Source of the DNA: an uncultured Clostridia bacterium
Lineage (GTDB): Bacteria > Bacillota > Clostridia > Peptostreptococcales > Anaerovoracaceae
Reading direction: 5' to 3'
Assembly (NCBI GenBank): GCA_944383465.1
Contig: CALWPQ010000013.1
Span: 1 to 64,000 of the forward strand
DNA: 64,000 nucleotides
How positions within the stretch are numbered: position 1 is the stretch's first letter; every line of letters starts with the position of its first letter. The position numbers and the translations under genes were made by a program. Under the pieces are notes generated by a model. It did no database searches. It had not been told where the DNA came from and saw only the letters and a list, made by a program, of their open reading frames with translations. Shown piece by piece: positions 18,232 through 27,656 of the stretch.

Positions 18232-18564
18232 AGGAAAATGCGTGGACGCATAAGTGTGTGAACGCATAAGCGCGGAAACGCAAAGAGCAAAAAGCTCAAA
18301 ACAACACAGTAAGGGACACTCCCTTAGAATGATCTGGCCGCGAAGCCAAAGCCGAAACGCGAGGAAGGCAGCACATCTCGGATTTTGCAAACTGCAAATT
18401 GCAAAAACGAAGTTGTGCGAGCGTGAGCGAGCAGGAGTCCCCGAAAAGCGTGAGCTTTTTGGGGAAGAGGAGCGACACGCGAGCGTGTGAGCTTCGAACT
18501 TGTGAGAAGCGAAAGAAGCGAGGGTCGGCGCGACGAGATCCGCTGTAAGAAAAGGAGAAAGAAT
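18232..18564 (+). repeat. Hairpin-rich noncoding element, copy A (before rplC)
   Basis: The 333-base spacer has no gene. Its last 130 bases match, by eye, the spacer before rpsH (24953-25136): a 26-base hairpin of CCCC...GGGG with an AAAAGC/GCTTTT stem (18439-18464), then AAGAGGAGC, a TTCGAAC, and a GCGCGACGA...CCGC...TAAG block ending in the ribosome binding site AAGGAG. The GGGG ends 100 bases before the rplC start; in the other copy the distance is 102. The upstream half is a run of small palindromes: ATGCGT/ACGCAT, GAGC/GCTC, TAAGGGA/TCCCTTA and TTTTGCAA/TTGCAAAA. I do not recognise a described RNA family. Confidence 0.7.
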
Positions 18565-19200
18565 ATGAAAATGATTTTGGGAAAGAAAATCGGAATGACT
18601 CAGATTTTCTCCGAGGCAGGAGAGGTTATTCCGGTAACTGTTATCGAAGCAGGTCCGGAAGTCGTTACTCAGGTAAAGACAGTTGAGACTGACGGCTACG
18701 ATGCAGTACAGGTAGGCTTTGAAGACACGAAGCCAAAGAGAGTAAATAAACCTCTGACAGGTCACTTTGAAAAGGCAGGCGTTCCAGTAAAGAAGCACCT
18801 CGCGGAATTCAGACCTGACGAAGGCGACAGCTACGAAGTAGGACAGGTTATTACGGTTGCTGATTTTGAAGCCGGAAAGAAGCTCGATGTTACGGGCGTT
18901 TCCAAAGGTAAAGGAACACAGGGTAATATCAAGAGGCACGGACACCACAGAGGCCCTATGTCTCACGGCTCAAAGCACAAGAGACTTGCAGGCGCGCTTG
19001 CGGCGGGTACTTATCCGTCAAGGGTATTTAAAGGCAACAAGGGTCCGGGAAGAATGGGACGTGAAACAGTAACTGTTCAGAATGTAGTCCTTGTAAAAGT
19101 TATCGAAGACAGAAACCTCATGCTCGTCAAGGGCGCGGTACCGGGAGGCAAAGGCGGCCTTCTCCGCATCCAGTACGCAGTTAAAGGTCAGGATAAATAA
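18565..19200 (+). CDS. rplC: 50S ribosomal protein L3
   Basis: The 211-residue protein begins MKMILGKKIGMTQIFSEAG and has the long internal loop sequence GHHRGPMSHGSKHKR that reaches toward the peptidyl transferase centre. The frame is open further upstream to 18487, but the recognisable L3 start and AAGGAG at 18552 place translation at 18565. Length is normal for the family. Confidence 0.98.
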   Translation: MKMILGKKIGMTQIFSEAGEVIPVTVIEAGPEVVTQVKTVETDGYDAVQVGFEDTKPKRVNKPLTGHFEKAGVPVKKHLAEFRPDEGDSYEVGQVITVADFEAGKKLDVTGVSKGKGTQGNIKRHGHHRGPMSHGSKHKRLAGALAAGTYPSRVFKGNKGPGRMGRETVTVQNVVLVKVIEDRNLMLVKGAVPGGKGGLLRIQYAVKGQDK

Positions 19201-19223
19201 GCTGGGAAGGGAGGAAGTAGAAA

Positions 19224-19847
19224 ATGGCAACAGTAAAAATGCTTAATATGAGCGGCGCGGAAGTCGGAACTATCGAACTTGCCGACGCAGTATTCGGAAT
19301 CACTCCGAACCAGTACGCTGTACATGCAGTGGTAAAAAATTATTTGGCCAATCAGAGACAGGGCACTCAGTCCGCTAAAAACAGAGGCGAAGTAAGAGGA
19401 GGCGGCAGAAAGCCTTTCAGACAGAAGGGTACGGGCCGTCACAGACAGGGAAGCTCAACAGACCCTTCACAGGTAGGCGGCGGCATAGTATTCGCACCGA
19501 AGCCGAGAGATTACAGATATACAATTCCTAAGAAAGTAAAGAGACTCGCAATGCTGTCAGCTCTTTCATCGAAGGTAGAGGAAAAGGAAATCATCGTTCT
19601 CGACGCGCTCACATTTGAAGCTCCTAAGACAAAGGAAATGATCAAAGTGCTCGAAAACGTAAAAGCAGAAAAGAAGGCTCTTATCGTTACAGCCGAAAAG
19701 GATGAAAACGTGGTAAGATCCGCTGCCAACATTCCGGGAGTAAGAACGGCGCTCGTAGGTACGATGAACGTATACGAAATCATCAACCACGGAAGTTTAA
19801 TCCTTACTGCCGATGCGGTAAAGAAAATTGAGGAGGTGTACGCATAA
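19224..19847 (+). CDS. rplD: 50S ribosomal protein L4
   Basis: The 207-residue L4 carries the extended loop [19 protein letters not shown] that lines the peptide exit tunnel. In some bacteria L4 represses its own operon; whether it does so through the long leader here is unknown. Its last base overlaps the first base of rplW (TAATG). Confidence 0.98.
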   Translation: MATVKMLNMSGAEVGTIELADAVFGITPNQYAVHAVVKNYLANQRQGTQSAKNRGEVRGGGRKPFRQKGTGRHRQGSSTDPSQVGGGIVFAPKPRDYRYTIPKKVKRLAMLSALSSKVEEKEIIVLDALTFEAPKTKEMIKVLENVKAEKKALIVTAEKDENVVRSAANIPGVRTALVGTMNVYEIINHGSLILTADAVKKIEEVYA

Positions 19848-20137
19848 TGAAGACTCCTTACGATGTAATAATTAAGCCGGTTATCTCCGAAAAGTCAATG
19901 GACGATGCTCAGGCAAAGAAATACACATTTAAGGTTGCGAAAGACGCAAACAAGACGCAGGTTAAACTGGCTGTCGAAGAAATCTTCGGTGTTGAAGTAA
20001 AGAAAGTCAACATCATGAACGTTAACGGCAAGAAAAAGAGAATGGGAAGATATGTAGGTATGACGGCTTCTTCAAAGAAGGCTATCGTTACTCTCACTGA
20101 CAAGAGTAAGGAAATCGAATTCTTCCAGGGACTGTAA
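19847..20137 (+). CDS. rplW: 50S ribosomal protein L23
   Basis: The 96-residue protein begins [18 protein letters not shown], typical of L23, which sits at the tunnel exit and docks signal recognition particle and trigger factor. The ATG overlaps the L4 stop by one base, and GAGG lies about 9 bases upstream. Confidence 0.97.
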   Translation: MKTPYDVIIKPVISEKSMDDAQAKKYTFKVAKDANKTQVKLAVEEIFGVEVKKVNIMNVNGKKKRMGRYVGMTASSKKAIVTLTDKSKEIEFFQGL

Positions 20138-20156
20138 AATAAGGAGGTAGTGACAA

Positions 20157-20990
20157 ATGGGAATCAAAAAGTATAATCCGACTACTCCTGGTTTAAGAGG
20201 AATGACAGTTTCTACATTCGAGGAAATCACAAAGAGTAGGCCGGAAAAGGCGCTCACAGTGACGCTCAAGAAGCACTCGGGCAGAAACGTAAGAGGTAAG
20301 ATCACCGTAAGACACAGAGGCGGCGGAAACAGACCTAAGTACAGAATTATCGACTTCAAGAGAACAAAGGACGGTATACCGGGAAAAGTTACGGCTATCG
20401 AATACGACCCGAACAGAAGCGCAAACATCGCGCTCATCGTATACGCGGACGGCGAAAAGAGATATATCATTGCTCCTAACAAGCTCAATGTGGGCGACAC
20501 GATCGTATCGGGACCTGATGCGGATATCAAAGTCGGAAACGCGCTTCCACTCGAAAACATTCCGGTAGGTACGATCATTCATAATGTAGAGCTTAAACCG
20601 GGACGCGGCGGCCAGCTTGCAAGATCGGCAGGAAACGGCGCGCAGCTTATGGCTAAGGAAAATAAATACGCACAGGTAAGACTCCCTTCCGGAGAAGTTA
20701 GAATGATAAGAATGGAGTGCAGAGCCACAATCGGCGAAGTAGGAAATCTCGATCACTCTAACATTCAGATTGGTAAAGCAGGCAAGAAGAGACATATGGG
20801 TATAAGGCCGACAGTAAGAGGTTCCGTAATGAACCCTAACGATCACCCTCACGGCGGTGGTGAAGGTAAAGCCGGAATCGGCCGTGTAAGCCCGGTAACA
20901 CCTTGGGGCAAGCCTGCACTTGGCTACAAGACGAGAAAGAAGAACAAGGCTTCCAATCAGTATATCGTTAAGAAGAGAAATGAGAAATAA
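20157..20990 (+). CDS. rplB: 50S ribosomal protein L2
   Basis: The 277-residue L2 supports subunit joining and the peptidyl transferase centre. The conserved segment [16 protein letters not shown], which contains the functionally important histidine, is present near residue 222. AAGGAGG lies 7-8 bases before the ATG. Confidence 0.98.
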   Translation: MGIKKYNPTTPGLRGMTVSTFEEITKSRPEKALTVTLKKHSGRNVRGKITVRHRGGGNRPKYRIIDFKRTKDGIPGKVTAIEYDPNRSANIALIVYADGEKRYIIAPNKLNVGDTIVSGPDADIKVGNALPLENIPVGTIIHNVELKPGRGGQLARSAGNGAQLMAKENKYAQVRLPSGEVRMIRMECRATIGEVGNLDHSNIQIGKAGKKRHMGIRPTVRGSVMNPNDHPHGGGEGKAGIGRVSPVTPWGKPALGYKTRKKNKASNQYIVKKRNEK

Positions 20991-21006
20991 GGAAGGAGCA
21001 TAAATA

Positions 21007-21285
21007 ATGGGTAGATCGCTTAAAAAAGGTCCTTTCGTAAACGCTAAGCTGCTTAAGGCTATCGATGATATGAACGCAGCTAACGAAAAGAAAGTAATTA
21101 AGACTTGGTCAAGACCATCAACCATATTCCCGCAGATGGTGGGACACACTATCGCAGTTCACGACGGCAAGAAGCATGTTCCTGTATATATTACGGAAGA
21201 TATGGTAGGACACAGACTCGGAGAATTTGCTCCGACAAGGAACTACAGAGGTCATGCTGCCGACAAGACTACAAAGAAGAAGTAA
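21007..21285 (+). CDS. rpsS: 30S ribosomal protein S19
   Basis: The 92-residue product starts [16 protein letters not shown] and contains [16 protein letters not shown], standard for S19 in the head of the 30S subunit. It starts 16 bases after rplB. Confidence 0.98.
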   Translation: MGRSLKKGPFVNAKLLKAIDDMNAANEKKVIKTWSRPSTIFPQMVGHTIAVHDGKKHVPVYITEDMVGHRLGEFAPTRNYRGHAADKTTKKK

Positions 21286-21303
21286 GAAAGGAGATAATGT
21301 AAA

Positions 21304-21639
21304 ATGGAAGCAAAAGCAATTGCAAAATATGTAAGAATGTCTCCTATCAAGCTCAAGCCTGTTTGCGATCTCGTAAGAGGCAAAGACTTAAACGAGGCAC
21401 TGACAATTTTAAAGTTTACTCCGGGTAAAGGCTCAGAGATTGTAGAAAAAGTTGTTAAATCGGCTGCGGCAAACGCAGAAAACAATTTCGATATGAATCC
21501 GGACGATTTATATGTAGCTGAAGTTTATGCCCATCAGGGACCGACTATGAAGAGATGGAGAGCGGGGGCACAGGGAAGAGCATCCATCATACTCAAGAGA
21601 ATGAGTCACGTAGGCGTAACTCTGAAGGAAAGAAACTAA
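21304..21639 (+). CDS. rplV: 50S ribosomal protein L22
   Basis: The 111-residue L22 has the tunnel beta-hairpin region PTMKRWRAGAQGRASIILKRMSH; macrolide-resistance mutations in other species fall in this loop. Ribosome binding site AAAGGAG precedes the start. Confidence 0.98.
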   Translation: MEAKAIAKYVRMSPIKLKPVCDLVRGKDLNEALTILKFTPGKGSEIVEKVVKSAAANAENNFDMNPDDLYVAEVYAHQGPTMKRWRAGAQGRASIILKRMSHVGVTLKERN

Positions 21640-21656
21640 GATAGGAGGTTTACTAA

Positions 21657-22565
21657 ATGGGTCAGAAAGTAAGTCCACATGGATTGAGAGTGGGCGTGAT
21701 TAAGGACTGGGATTCCAAATGGTATGCAGATAAGAATAACTTCGCAGATTACCTCGTAGAAGATAATAAGGTAAGAACTTTTGTAAAGAAGAAGCTGTAT
21801 GCAGCCGGAGTTTCAAAGGTACTGCTTGAAAGAGCGGCAAACAATCAGCTCAAGCTCATCGTGCTCGTAAACAGACCAGGTATGGTAATCGGAAGATCCG
21901 GAAGCGGAATCGACGAAATCAAGGCTGATGTCGAGAAGATGACAGGCAGAAACGTTGTAATAGAAATTAAGGAAATAAGAAGAGCAGAGCTCGACGCACA
22001 GCTCACGGCAGAGAGTATTGCACAGGCTCTTGAAAAGAGAGTTTCGTTCAGAAGAGCTATGAAGCAGGCTATCGGCAGAACGATGAAAGCAGGAGCTAAG
22101 GGCATCAAGGTACTCGTAAGCGGAAGAGTAGGTGGAGCGGAAATCGCTCGTTCCGAAAAGTACAGCGAGGGCAACGTTCCTCTCCATACACTTCGAGCAG
22201 ATATCGACTACGGATTTGCGGAAGCGGATACGACATACGGCAAGCTCGGCGTAAAGGTATGGATCAACCACGGCGAAATTCTTGACAAGGGTCTCAAGAG
22301 CCCTATTCCTGAAGAAAAGCAGGAAAGAACGGGCGGAAAGCGCGGAAACCGTGACAGAAACGACAGACGCGGCGGAAGAGACGACAGAAGAAGAGATGAC
22401 AGACGCGGCAGCCGTGACAGAAATGACAGAGCAGAAGCGCCGAAGGCTGTAAATCCGAGAGTTAGAAAGACTCCCAAGCCGGAGCCTGCACCTGCTCAGG
22501 AAGTTGCAGAACCACAGGTAGAAGCAGTAGAGGCAGTAGAAACTGCTGCTGAGACTGAAGCATAA
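21657..22565 (+). CDS. rpsC: 30S ribosomal protein S3 with a long disordered carboxyl tail
   Basis: Residues 1 to about 215 are a normal S3 with the KH domain ([23 protein letters not shown]) and the segment [12 protein letters not shown]3 forms the mRNA entry site and helicase surface with S4 and S5. The protein is 302 residues, whereas typical bacterial S3 is about 210-240. The extra 85 residues are first a run of Arg-Asp-Asn-Gly repeats (about 222-260) and then a Pro/Ala/Glu/Val-rich acidic end. The frame is continuous and the next ribosome binding site follows directly, so this is not a readthrough artefact. Confidence 0.97.
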   Translation: MGQKVSPHGLRVGVIKDWDSKWYADKNNFADYLVEDNKVRTFVKKKLYAAGVSKVLLERAANNQLKLIVLVNRPGMVIGRSGSGIDEIKADVEKMTGRNVVIEIKEIRRAELDAQLTAESIAQALEKRVSFRRAMKQAIGRTMKAGAKGIKVLVSGRVGGAEIARSEKYSEGNVPLHTLRADIDYGFAEADTTYGKLGVKVWINHGEILDKGLKSPIPEEKQERTGGKRGNRDRNDRRGGRDDRRRDDRRGSRDRNDRAEAPKAVNPRVRKTPKPEPAPAQEVAEPQVEAVEAVETAAETEA

Positions 22566-22590
22566 AGCTTAGGAAAGGAGGAACACGCTC

Positions 22591-23025
22591 ATGTTAATGC
22601 CAAAGCGCGTTAAAAGAAGAAGAGTCCACAGGGGAAGAATGAAGGGCGTTGCGACTAAAGGTAATACGATTACTTACGGAAGCTACGGTCTCGTTTCACA
22701 GGAATGCGGATGGATCACCTCAAATCAGATCGAAGCAGCCAGAGTTGCGATGACAAGATCGATCAAGAGAGGCGGTAAAGTATATATCAAGATTTTCCCA
22801 CACAAGTCGGTAACAAAGAAGCCTGCCGAAGTTCGTATGGGATCCGGTAAGGGTGCTCCTGAATACTGGGTAGCAGTTGTAAAGCCGGGCAGAGTAATGT
22901 TCGAAATCGACGGAGTATCCGAAGAGAAAGCAAGAGAAGCTATGAGACTTGCAGCTCACAAGCTGCCGGTTAAGTGCAAGTTTGCCATCAAGGAGAACGT
23001 AGTAGCAGAGGGTGGTGAGGCATAA
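22591..23025 (+). CDS. rplP: 50S ribosomal protein L16
   Basis: The 144-residue protein begins [19 protein letters not shown], the classical L16 start, and lies between the A site and the tRNA elbow in the 50S. AAAGGAGG is 8-9 bases upstream. The stop overlaps the rpmC start (TAATG). Confidence 0.98.
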   Translation: MLMPKRVKRRRVHRGRMKGVATKGNTITYGSYGLVSQECGWITSNQIEAARVAMTRSIKRGGKVYIKIFPHKSVTKKPAEVRMGSGKGAPEYWVAVVKPGRVMFEIDGVSEEKAREAMRLAAHKLPVKCKFAIKENVVAEGGEA

Positions 23026-23219
23026 TGGAATTGAAGAAAATGAGAGATATGACAGTGCCTGAGCTCAATGCGGAACTCAAAAAGCAGAAGAACGAACTCT
23101 TCAACCTGAGATTTCAGCATGTGACAGGACAGCTTGAAAACCCTATAAAGATGAGGGATGTCAAGAAAGATATTGCAAGAATAAAGACCGTTATCAGAGA
23201 AAAAGAGCTTCAGGGCTAA
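23025..23219 (+). CDS. rpmC: 50S ribosomal protein L29
   Basis: A 64-residue two-helix protein beginning [18 protein letters not shown], with the conserved ELFNLRFQ segment. It sits at the tunnel exit beside L23. One-base overlap with rplP suggests translational coupling. Confidence 0.97.
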   Translation: MELKKMRDMTVPELNAELKKQKNELFNLRFQHVTGQLENPIKMRDVKKDIARIKTVIREKELQG

Positions 23220-23235
23220 GAAAGGAGGATGAATT

Positions 23236-23496
23236 ATGACAGTTGAAAGAAACAGAAGAAGGACTAGAGTCGGCGTCGTAGTAAGCGACAAAATGGATAA
23301 GACTATCACAGTTGCAACAGAAGACTTCGTAAGACATTCCCTTTATGGTAAGGCCGTAAAGAGAACCAAGAAGGTAAAGGCTCACGATGAAAACAACGAA
23401 TGCAATATCGGTGATACAGTAAGAATTATGGAAACAAGACCTCTTTCAAAGGACAAGAGATGGAGACTTGTTAACATTATCGAAAAGGTTAAGTAA
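23236..23496 (+). CDS. rpsQ: 30S ribosomal protein S17
   Basis: The 86-residue primary 16S rRNA-binding protein shows [14 protein letters not shown] and the conserved [27 protein letters not shown] lies before the ATG. Confidence 0.98.
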   Translation: MTVERNRRRTRVGVVVSDKMDKTITVATEDFVRHSLYGKAVKRTKKVKAHDENNECNIGDTVRIMETRPLSKDKRWRLVNIIEKVK

Positions 23497-23511
23497 AGGA
23501 GGCACCAGAAA

Positions 23512-23880
23512 ATGATTCAGACTGAAACAAGATTAAGAGTCGCAGACAATTCCGGTGCAAAAGAACTCTTATGCATCCGTATACTCGGCGGAACAAGTCG
23601 TCAGTATGCGAATATAGGCGATGTAATCGTCTGTGCCGTTAAGGACGCGACACCGGGCGGCGCAGTTAAGAAGAGCGACGTAGTTAAAGCTGTAGTAGTG
23701 AGAACGAAGAAGGGCGCAAGACGTCCTGACGGAAGCTACGTAAAGTTTGACCAGAACGCCGCAGTTATTATAAGAGACGATAATAATCCGGTAGGTACTC
23801 GTATTTTCGGACCGGTGGCAAGAGAACTTCGTGACAAAGGCTTCATGAAGATAGTATCTCTCGCTCCGGAAGTATTATAG
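23512..23880 (+). CDS. rplN: 50S ribosomal protein L14
   Basis: The 122-residue protein begins [19 protein letters not shown], invariant for L14, which forms an intersubunit bridge. Standard length and position between S17 and L24. Confidence 0.98.
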   Translation: MIQTETRLRVADNSGAKELLCIRILGGTSRQYANIGDVIVCAVKDATPGGAVKKSDVVKAVVVRTKKGARRPDGSYVKFDQNAAVIIRDDNNPVGTRIFGPVARELRDKGFMKIVSLAPEVL

Positions 23881-23891
23881 GAGGTGCGGGA

Positions 23892-24197
23892 ATGAAAATT
23901 AAAAAAGACGATATGGTAATGGTAATTACCGGTAAAGATAAGGGCAAGAAGGGCAAAGTTTTAAAGGCAATGCCTAAAGAAAACAGAGTTATCGTAGAAG
24001 GCGTAAACGTTCAGACTAAGCACCAGAAGCAGACTCAGAAGGCGAGAGCCGAGATAAAGCACATCGAAGGTCCTATCGATGTATCTAACGTAATGTACTA
24101 CGATAAAAAAGCAGATGCTCCTGTAAGAATCGGATATAAGATTGAAAACGGCAAGAAAGTCAGAATATCCAAGAAGACAGGCGCGGTAATAGACTAA
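23892..24197 (+). CDS. rplX: 50S ribosomal protein L24
   Basis: The 101-residue assembly initiator has the KOW motif [15 protein letters not shown] close to the start. It begins 11 bases after rplN, with AGGAGG overlapping the rplN stop. Confidence 0.98.
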   Translation: MKIKKDDMVMVITGKDKGKKGKVLKAMPKENRVIVEGVNVQTKHQKQTQKARAEIKHIEGPIDVSNVMYYDKKADAPVRIGYKIENGKKVRISKKTGAVID

Positions 24198-24214
24198 GAA
24201 AGGAGGAGACGATT

Positions 24215-24757
24215 TTGACAGCAAGATTAAGAGAAACTTATAAAACAAGCGTATTCCCGGCTTTGACGGAAAAGTTCAATTACAAAAATGTAATGGAAGT
24301 TCCAAAGCTTGAGAAGGTAACGATAAATATGGGACTAGGCGAAGCAAAGGACAACGCCAAGCTCATGGAAGGAGCTGTGGAAGAGCTTGCCATCATCACG
24401 GGACAGAGACCTGTTGTTACAAAGGCTAAGAAGTCCATCGCCAACTTTAAGGTGAGACAGGGAATGCCTGTCGGCGCCAAAGTTACGCTCCGCGGAGATA
24501 ATATGTATGAATTTATCGACAAATTCTTCAATATCGCTCTTCCGAGAGTAAGAGACTTTAAGGGCGTTTCCAGAAATTCGTTTGACGGACGCGGAAATTA
24601 CTCACTGGGTATCAAGGAACAGCTCATATTCCCGGAAATCAACTACGATCAGGTTGATAAGATTAAGGGTATGAACATTGTATTCACAACAACGGCAAAA
24701 AGCGACGAAGAGGCTATGGAGCTCCTCGCACTTCTCGGAATGCCGTTTGAGAAATAG
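24215..24757 (+). CDS. rplE: 50S ribosomal protein L5
   Basis: The 180-residue 5S rRNA-binding protein contains [25 protein letters not shown] and [11 protein letters not shown]. It starts with TTG at 24215; AGGAGG at 24201-24206 has 8-base spacing and no ATG is suitably placed, so the rare start is well supported. Confidence 0.97.
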   Translation: MTARLRETYKTSVFPALTEKFNYKNVMEVPKLEKVTINMGLGEAKDNAKLMEGAVEELAIITGQRPVVTKAKKSIANFKVRQGMPVGAKVTLRGDNMYEFIDKFFNIALPRVRDFKGVSRNSFDGRGNYSLGIKEQLIFPEINYDQVDKIKGMNIVFTTTAKSDEEAMELLALLGMPFEK

Positions 24758-24766
24758 GAGGGAATT

Positions 24767-24952
24767 ATGGCTAAGACATCTCTCAAAGTAAAGCAGGCGA
24801 GAAAGCCTAAGTACTCGACAAGAGCGTATACAAGATGCAGAATCTGCGGCAGACCGCATTCGGTACTCCGCAAGTACGGAATTTGCAGAATCTGCTTCAG
24901 AGAGCTTGCTTACAAGGGTGAAATTCCGGGCGTAAAGAAAGCAAGCTGGTAA
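24767..24952 (+). CDS. rpsZ: 30S ribosomal protein S14, type Z (zinc-binding)
   Basis: The short 61-residue form of S14 has a four-cysteine zinc ribbon, CRIC (about 24-27) and CRIC (about 40-43), as in Gram-positive bacteria. Also named rpsN. It is followed by the 184-base noncoding element copy B. Confidence 0.98.
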   Translation: MAKTSLKVKQARKPKYSTRAYTRCRICGRPHSVLRKYGICRICFRELAYKGEIPGVKKASW

Positions 24953-25136
24953 AAGTATAAGTTAATTTGCGAAGGTCGTTGCATCGGAATCGCGAAGCGA
25001 TTCGGGGCCCCCGCAAAACGTAAGCTTTGTGGGGAAGAGGAGCACCAGCCGAAAGTGTGAGAAGCACAGCGGGCTGTGTTTCGAACGAATTGAGGCTTGG
25101 TGCGACGAAACCGCGTAAGGAAGGAGAAATAAAGTA
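24953..25136 (+). repeat. Hairpin-rich noncoding element, copy B (before rpsH)
   Basis: The 184-base spacer between S14 and S8 has no gene and is related to copy A. Features: a perfect GAATCGC/GCGATTC hairpin with a GAA loop (about 24988-25004), the 26-base CCCC...GGGG hairpin (25009-25034), GGGGAAGAGGAGC as in copy A, a hairpin pairing CACAG with CTGTG (about 25064-25078), TTCGAAC, and GGTGCGACGAAACCGCGTAAGG running into the ribosome binding site. GCACCAGCC near 25042 could pair with GGCTTGGTGC near 25094, closing the 3' half. Such spacers are normally a few tens of bases at most. Confidence 0.7.
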
Positions 25137-25535
25137 ATGACAATGACAGATCCTATAGCAGATATGCTAACGAGAATCAGAAATGCCAATACTGTAGGTC
25201 ACGACACCGTAGACGTACCGGCTTCAAAGATGAAGAAGTCGATAGCGGAAATACTCGCTGACGAGGGCTACATTAAGGGATTTGACGTTATAGACGACAA
25301 CAAGCAGGGTACTATCAGAATAGAGATGAAGTACGGAGCAGGAAAAGAAAGAGTAATAAGCGGTATTAAGAAGATTTCAAAGCCGGGACTCAAGGTTTAC
25401 GCAAAGGCAGAGGATGTACCTAAGGTACTCGGAGGCCTCGGAGTCGCTATCATCTCGACTTCAAAGGGAGTTATAAGCGACAAGGAAGCGAGAAAGCTCG
25501 GAGTAGGCGGAGAAGTAATTTGTTACGTTTGGTAG
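25137..25535 (+). CDS. rpsH: 30S ribosomal protein S8
   Basis: The 132-residue protein begins [18 protein letters not shown] and ends with the conserved GGEVICYVW. An ATG six bases downstream (MTDPIADML) is an equally likely start. S8 binds 16S rRNA early in assembly and in some bacteria represses the spc operon by binding its mRNA; here its gene follows a structured element, which is suggestive only. Confidence 0.98.
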   Translation: MTMTDPIADMLTRIRNANTVGHDTVDVPASKMKKSIAEILADEGYIKGFDVIDDNKQGTIRIEMKYGAGKERVISGIKKISKPGLKVYAKAEDVPKVLGGLGVAIISTSKGVISDKEARKLGVGGEVICYVW

Positions 25536-25547
25536 GAGGAAAAGAAA

Positions 25548-26090
25548 ATGTCAAGAATAGGTAGATTACCTGTTGCTCTCCCTGCCGGCGTTGAGGTCAA
25601 GGTAGACGGTAACAATGTTGTTACTGTAAAAGGACCTAAAGGCGAACTGCAGGAGCAGATCAGCAAACTTATAAAAGTAGAAATTAACGGCGATACTCTC
25701 ACTGTAACGAGAGACAGCGACGATAAGACGCACAGATCGCAGCACGGTCTTGCAAGAACACTTATAAACAACATGGTAGTCGGAGTTACAACAGGTTTTG
25801 AAAAGAAACTCCAGCTCGTAGGTGTAGGTTACAGATGTGAAAAGCAGGGCAAAAACCTCGTGATGAACCTCGGATATTCGCATCAGGTTATTATGGAAGA
25901 TCCTGAAGGCATCACAACAGAGTGTCCTTCTGCGAACGATATCGTGGTAAAAGGAATTGATAAGGCATATGTCGGCAATTATGCGGCCAACATCAGAAAG
26001 TGGAGAGAGCCTGAACCGTACAAGGGCAAGGGTATCAGATACGAAAACGAAGTTATCCGCAGAAAAGAAGGCAAGGCCGGAGCTAAATAA
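25548..26090 (+). CDS. rplF: 50S ribosomal protein L6
   Basis: The 180-residue protein begins [17 protein letters not shown] and ends with the family's [27 protein letters not shown] signature (shown in part). L6 lies near the factor-binding site of the 50S. Normal length and spacing. Confidence 0.98.
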   Translation: MSRIGRLPVALPAGVEVKVDGNNVVTVKGPKGELQEQISKLIKVEINGDTLTVTRDSDDKTHRSQHGLARTLINNMVVGVTTGFEKKLQLVGVGYRCEKQGKNLVMNLGYSHQVIMEDPEGITTECPSANDIVVKGIDKAYVGNYAANIRKWREPEPYKGKGIRYENEVIRRKEGKAGAK

Positions 26091-26111
26091 TAGGAAAGGA
26101 GTAAAAACATT

Positions 26112-26477
26112 ATGGCTATTGAAAGCAGAAATGATAGACGTGTCAAGAGACATGAAAGAGTTAGAAAAAATGTATATGGAACTCCTGAAAGACCTAGGCT
26201 TTGTGTTTACAGAAGCAATAAGAACATTTCGGTGCAGATTATTGACGATGTAAATGGAGTTACATTAGCTTCCGCATCATCGCTCGACAAAGAACTCAAG
26301 TCCGAAATCGCTTACGGCGGCAACAAGGAAGCTGCCAAGAAAGTGGGCGAAGCAATAGGAAAGAGAGCTCTTGAAAAGGGAATCGAGACGGTTTGCTTCG
26401 ACAGAGGCGGATTCTTATATCACGGAAGAGTAAAAGAACTTGCTGACGGCGCAAGATCCGCCGGACTGAAATTCTAA
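26112..26477 (+). CDS. rplR: 50S ribosomal protein L18
   Basis: The 121-residue 5S rRNA-binding protein contains [20 protein letters not shown] and a [21 protein letters not shown] end typical of L18 (shown in part). AAAGGAG lies about 11 bases before the ATG. Confidence 0.97.
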   Translation: MAIESRNDRRVKRHERVRKNVYGTPERPRLCVYRSNKNISVQIIDDVNGVTLASASSLDKELKSEIAYGGNKEAAKKVGEAIGKRALEKGIETVCFDRGGFLYHGRVKELADGARSAGLKF

Positions 26478-26492
26478 CAGGAGGGAAAAGGA

Positions 26493-26999
26493 ATGCGACA
26501 GAATCAGATAGATGCATCCAAGCTTGACTTGAAGGAAACGATCGTAAGCATCAGACGTGTTGCCAAGACTGTTAAGGGCGGAAGAAACATGAGATTTTCC
26601 GTTACTGTAGTAGTAGGAAACGGCGAAGGCGTTGTCGGCTGCGGACTCGGTAAAGCTCAGGAAATTCCTGAAGCTGTAAGAAAAGCTACAGAAGATGCAA
26701 AGAAGAATTTAATCGAAGTTCCTATGGTGGGAACTACTATACCGCACAGAAACCTCGGCGTATTCGGCGCAGGCCGCGTGCTTCTCATGCCGGCTGCACC
26801 TGGTACTGGAGTAATCGCAGGCTCATCGGTGCGTACAGTTCTCGAAGCTGCAGGTATCAAGGATGTAAGAGCGAAGTCAATAGGCTCTAATAATACTGCC
26901 AATATGGCATACGCAACACTTGAAGGCTTAAGAGACCTTACGACAGTTGAAAAGGTAGCTAAGCTCAGAGGAAAAACTGCGGAAGAAATCTTAGGATAA
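26493..26999 (+). CDS. rpsE: 30S ribosomal protein S5
   Basis: The 168-residue protein has the double-stranded RNA-binding-like domain ([20 protein letters not shown]) and [20 protein letters not shown]5 contributes to decoding accuracy and to the mRNA entry helicase. Confidence 0.98.
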   Translation: MRQNQIDASKLDLKETIVSIRRVAKTVKGGRNMRFSVTVVVGNGEGVVGCGLGKAQEIPEAVRKATEDAKKNLIEVPMVGTTIPHRNLGVFGAGRVLLMPAAPGTGVIAGSSVRTVLEAAGIKDVRAKSIGSNNTANMAYATLEGLRDLTTVEKVAKLRGKTAEEILG

Positions 27000-27012
27000 G
27001 GAGGACGCTTAA

Positions 27013-27195
27013 ATGGCAAAGATGATAAAAGTAACACTTACAAAAAGCACAATAGGCGCTTCCCCTAAGCAGAAAAAGGTTGTAGAAGCGCTTGGACTTA
27101 AGAAGATGCACCAGTCAGTAGAGCTGGCTGACTGCCCACAGGCTCGCGGAGCGGTTACAAAAGTAGCGCATCTTGTTACTGTAGAAGAATTATAG
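27013..27195 (+). CDS. rpmD: 50S ribosomal protein L30
   Basis: A 60-residue product with the L30 pattern [24 protein letters not shown]. It starts 13 bases after rpsE with GGAGG upstream. Confidence 0.97.
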   Translation: MAKMIKVTLTKSTIGASPKQKKVVEALGLKKMHQSVELADCPQARGAVTKVAHLVTVEEL

Positions 27196-27214
27196 GAACG
27201 GAGGTGCAAAAGAT

Positions 27215-27655
27215 ATGAAACTGCATGAATTAAGAGCAGCAGAAGGTTCAACCAAAGCTCCTAAAAGAAAGGGCAGAGGTACTGCTACCGGCCAGGGCAA
27301 GACTGCCGGCAGAGGTATGAACGGACAGAATTCAAGATCGGGCGGCGGCGTTCGTCTTGGATTTGAAGGCGGCCAGATGCCGCTTTACAGAAGACTCCCT
27401 AAGAGAGGTTTTACAAACATCTGGGGAACAGAATACACTGTGATAAATGTTGACGATCTGAACAGATTTGAGGCCGGCACTGTTGTAACTCCTGAGTTAC
27501 TCAAGGAAGCAGGTATTGTTAAGAAGGCTAAGGACGGTATTAAGATCCTTGGAAACGGCAAGCTTGAAAAGAGTGTAGAGGTTAAAGCTCATAAGTTCAG
27601 CAAGACGGCGATCGAAAAAATTGAGGCTGCCGGAGGAAAGGCAGAGGTGATTTAA
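27215..27655 (+). CDS. rplO: 50S ribosomal protein L15
   Basis: The 146-residue protein begins [20 protein letters not shown], with the Gly/Arg-rich extended arm [19 protein letters not shown] that penetrates 23S rRNA. The last base but one sits next to secY, which starts 1 base later. Confidence 0.98.
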   Translation: MKLHELRAAEGSTKAPKRKGRGTATGQGKTAGRGMNGQNSRSGGGVRLGFEGGQMPLYRRLPKRGFTNIWGTEYTVINVDDLNRFEAGTVVTPELLKEAGIVKKAKDGIKILGNGKLEKSVEVKAHKFSKTAIEKIEAAGGKAEVI

Positions 27656-27656
27656 T

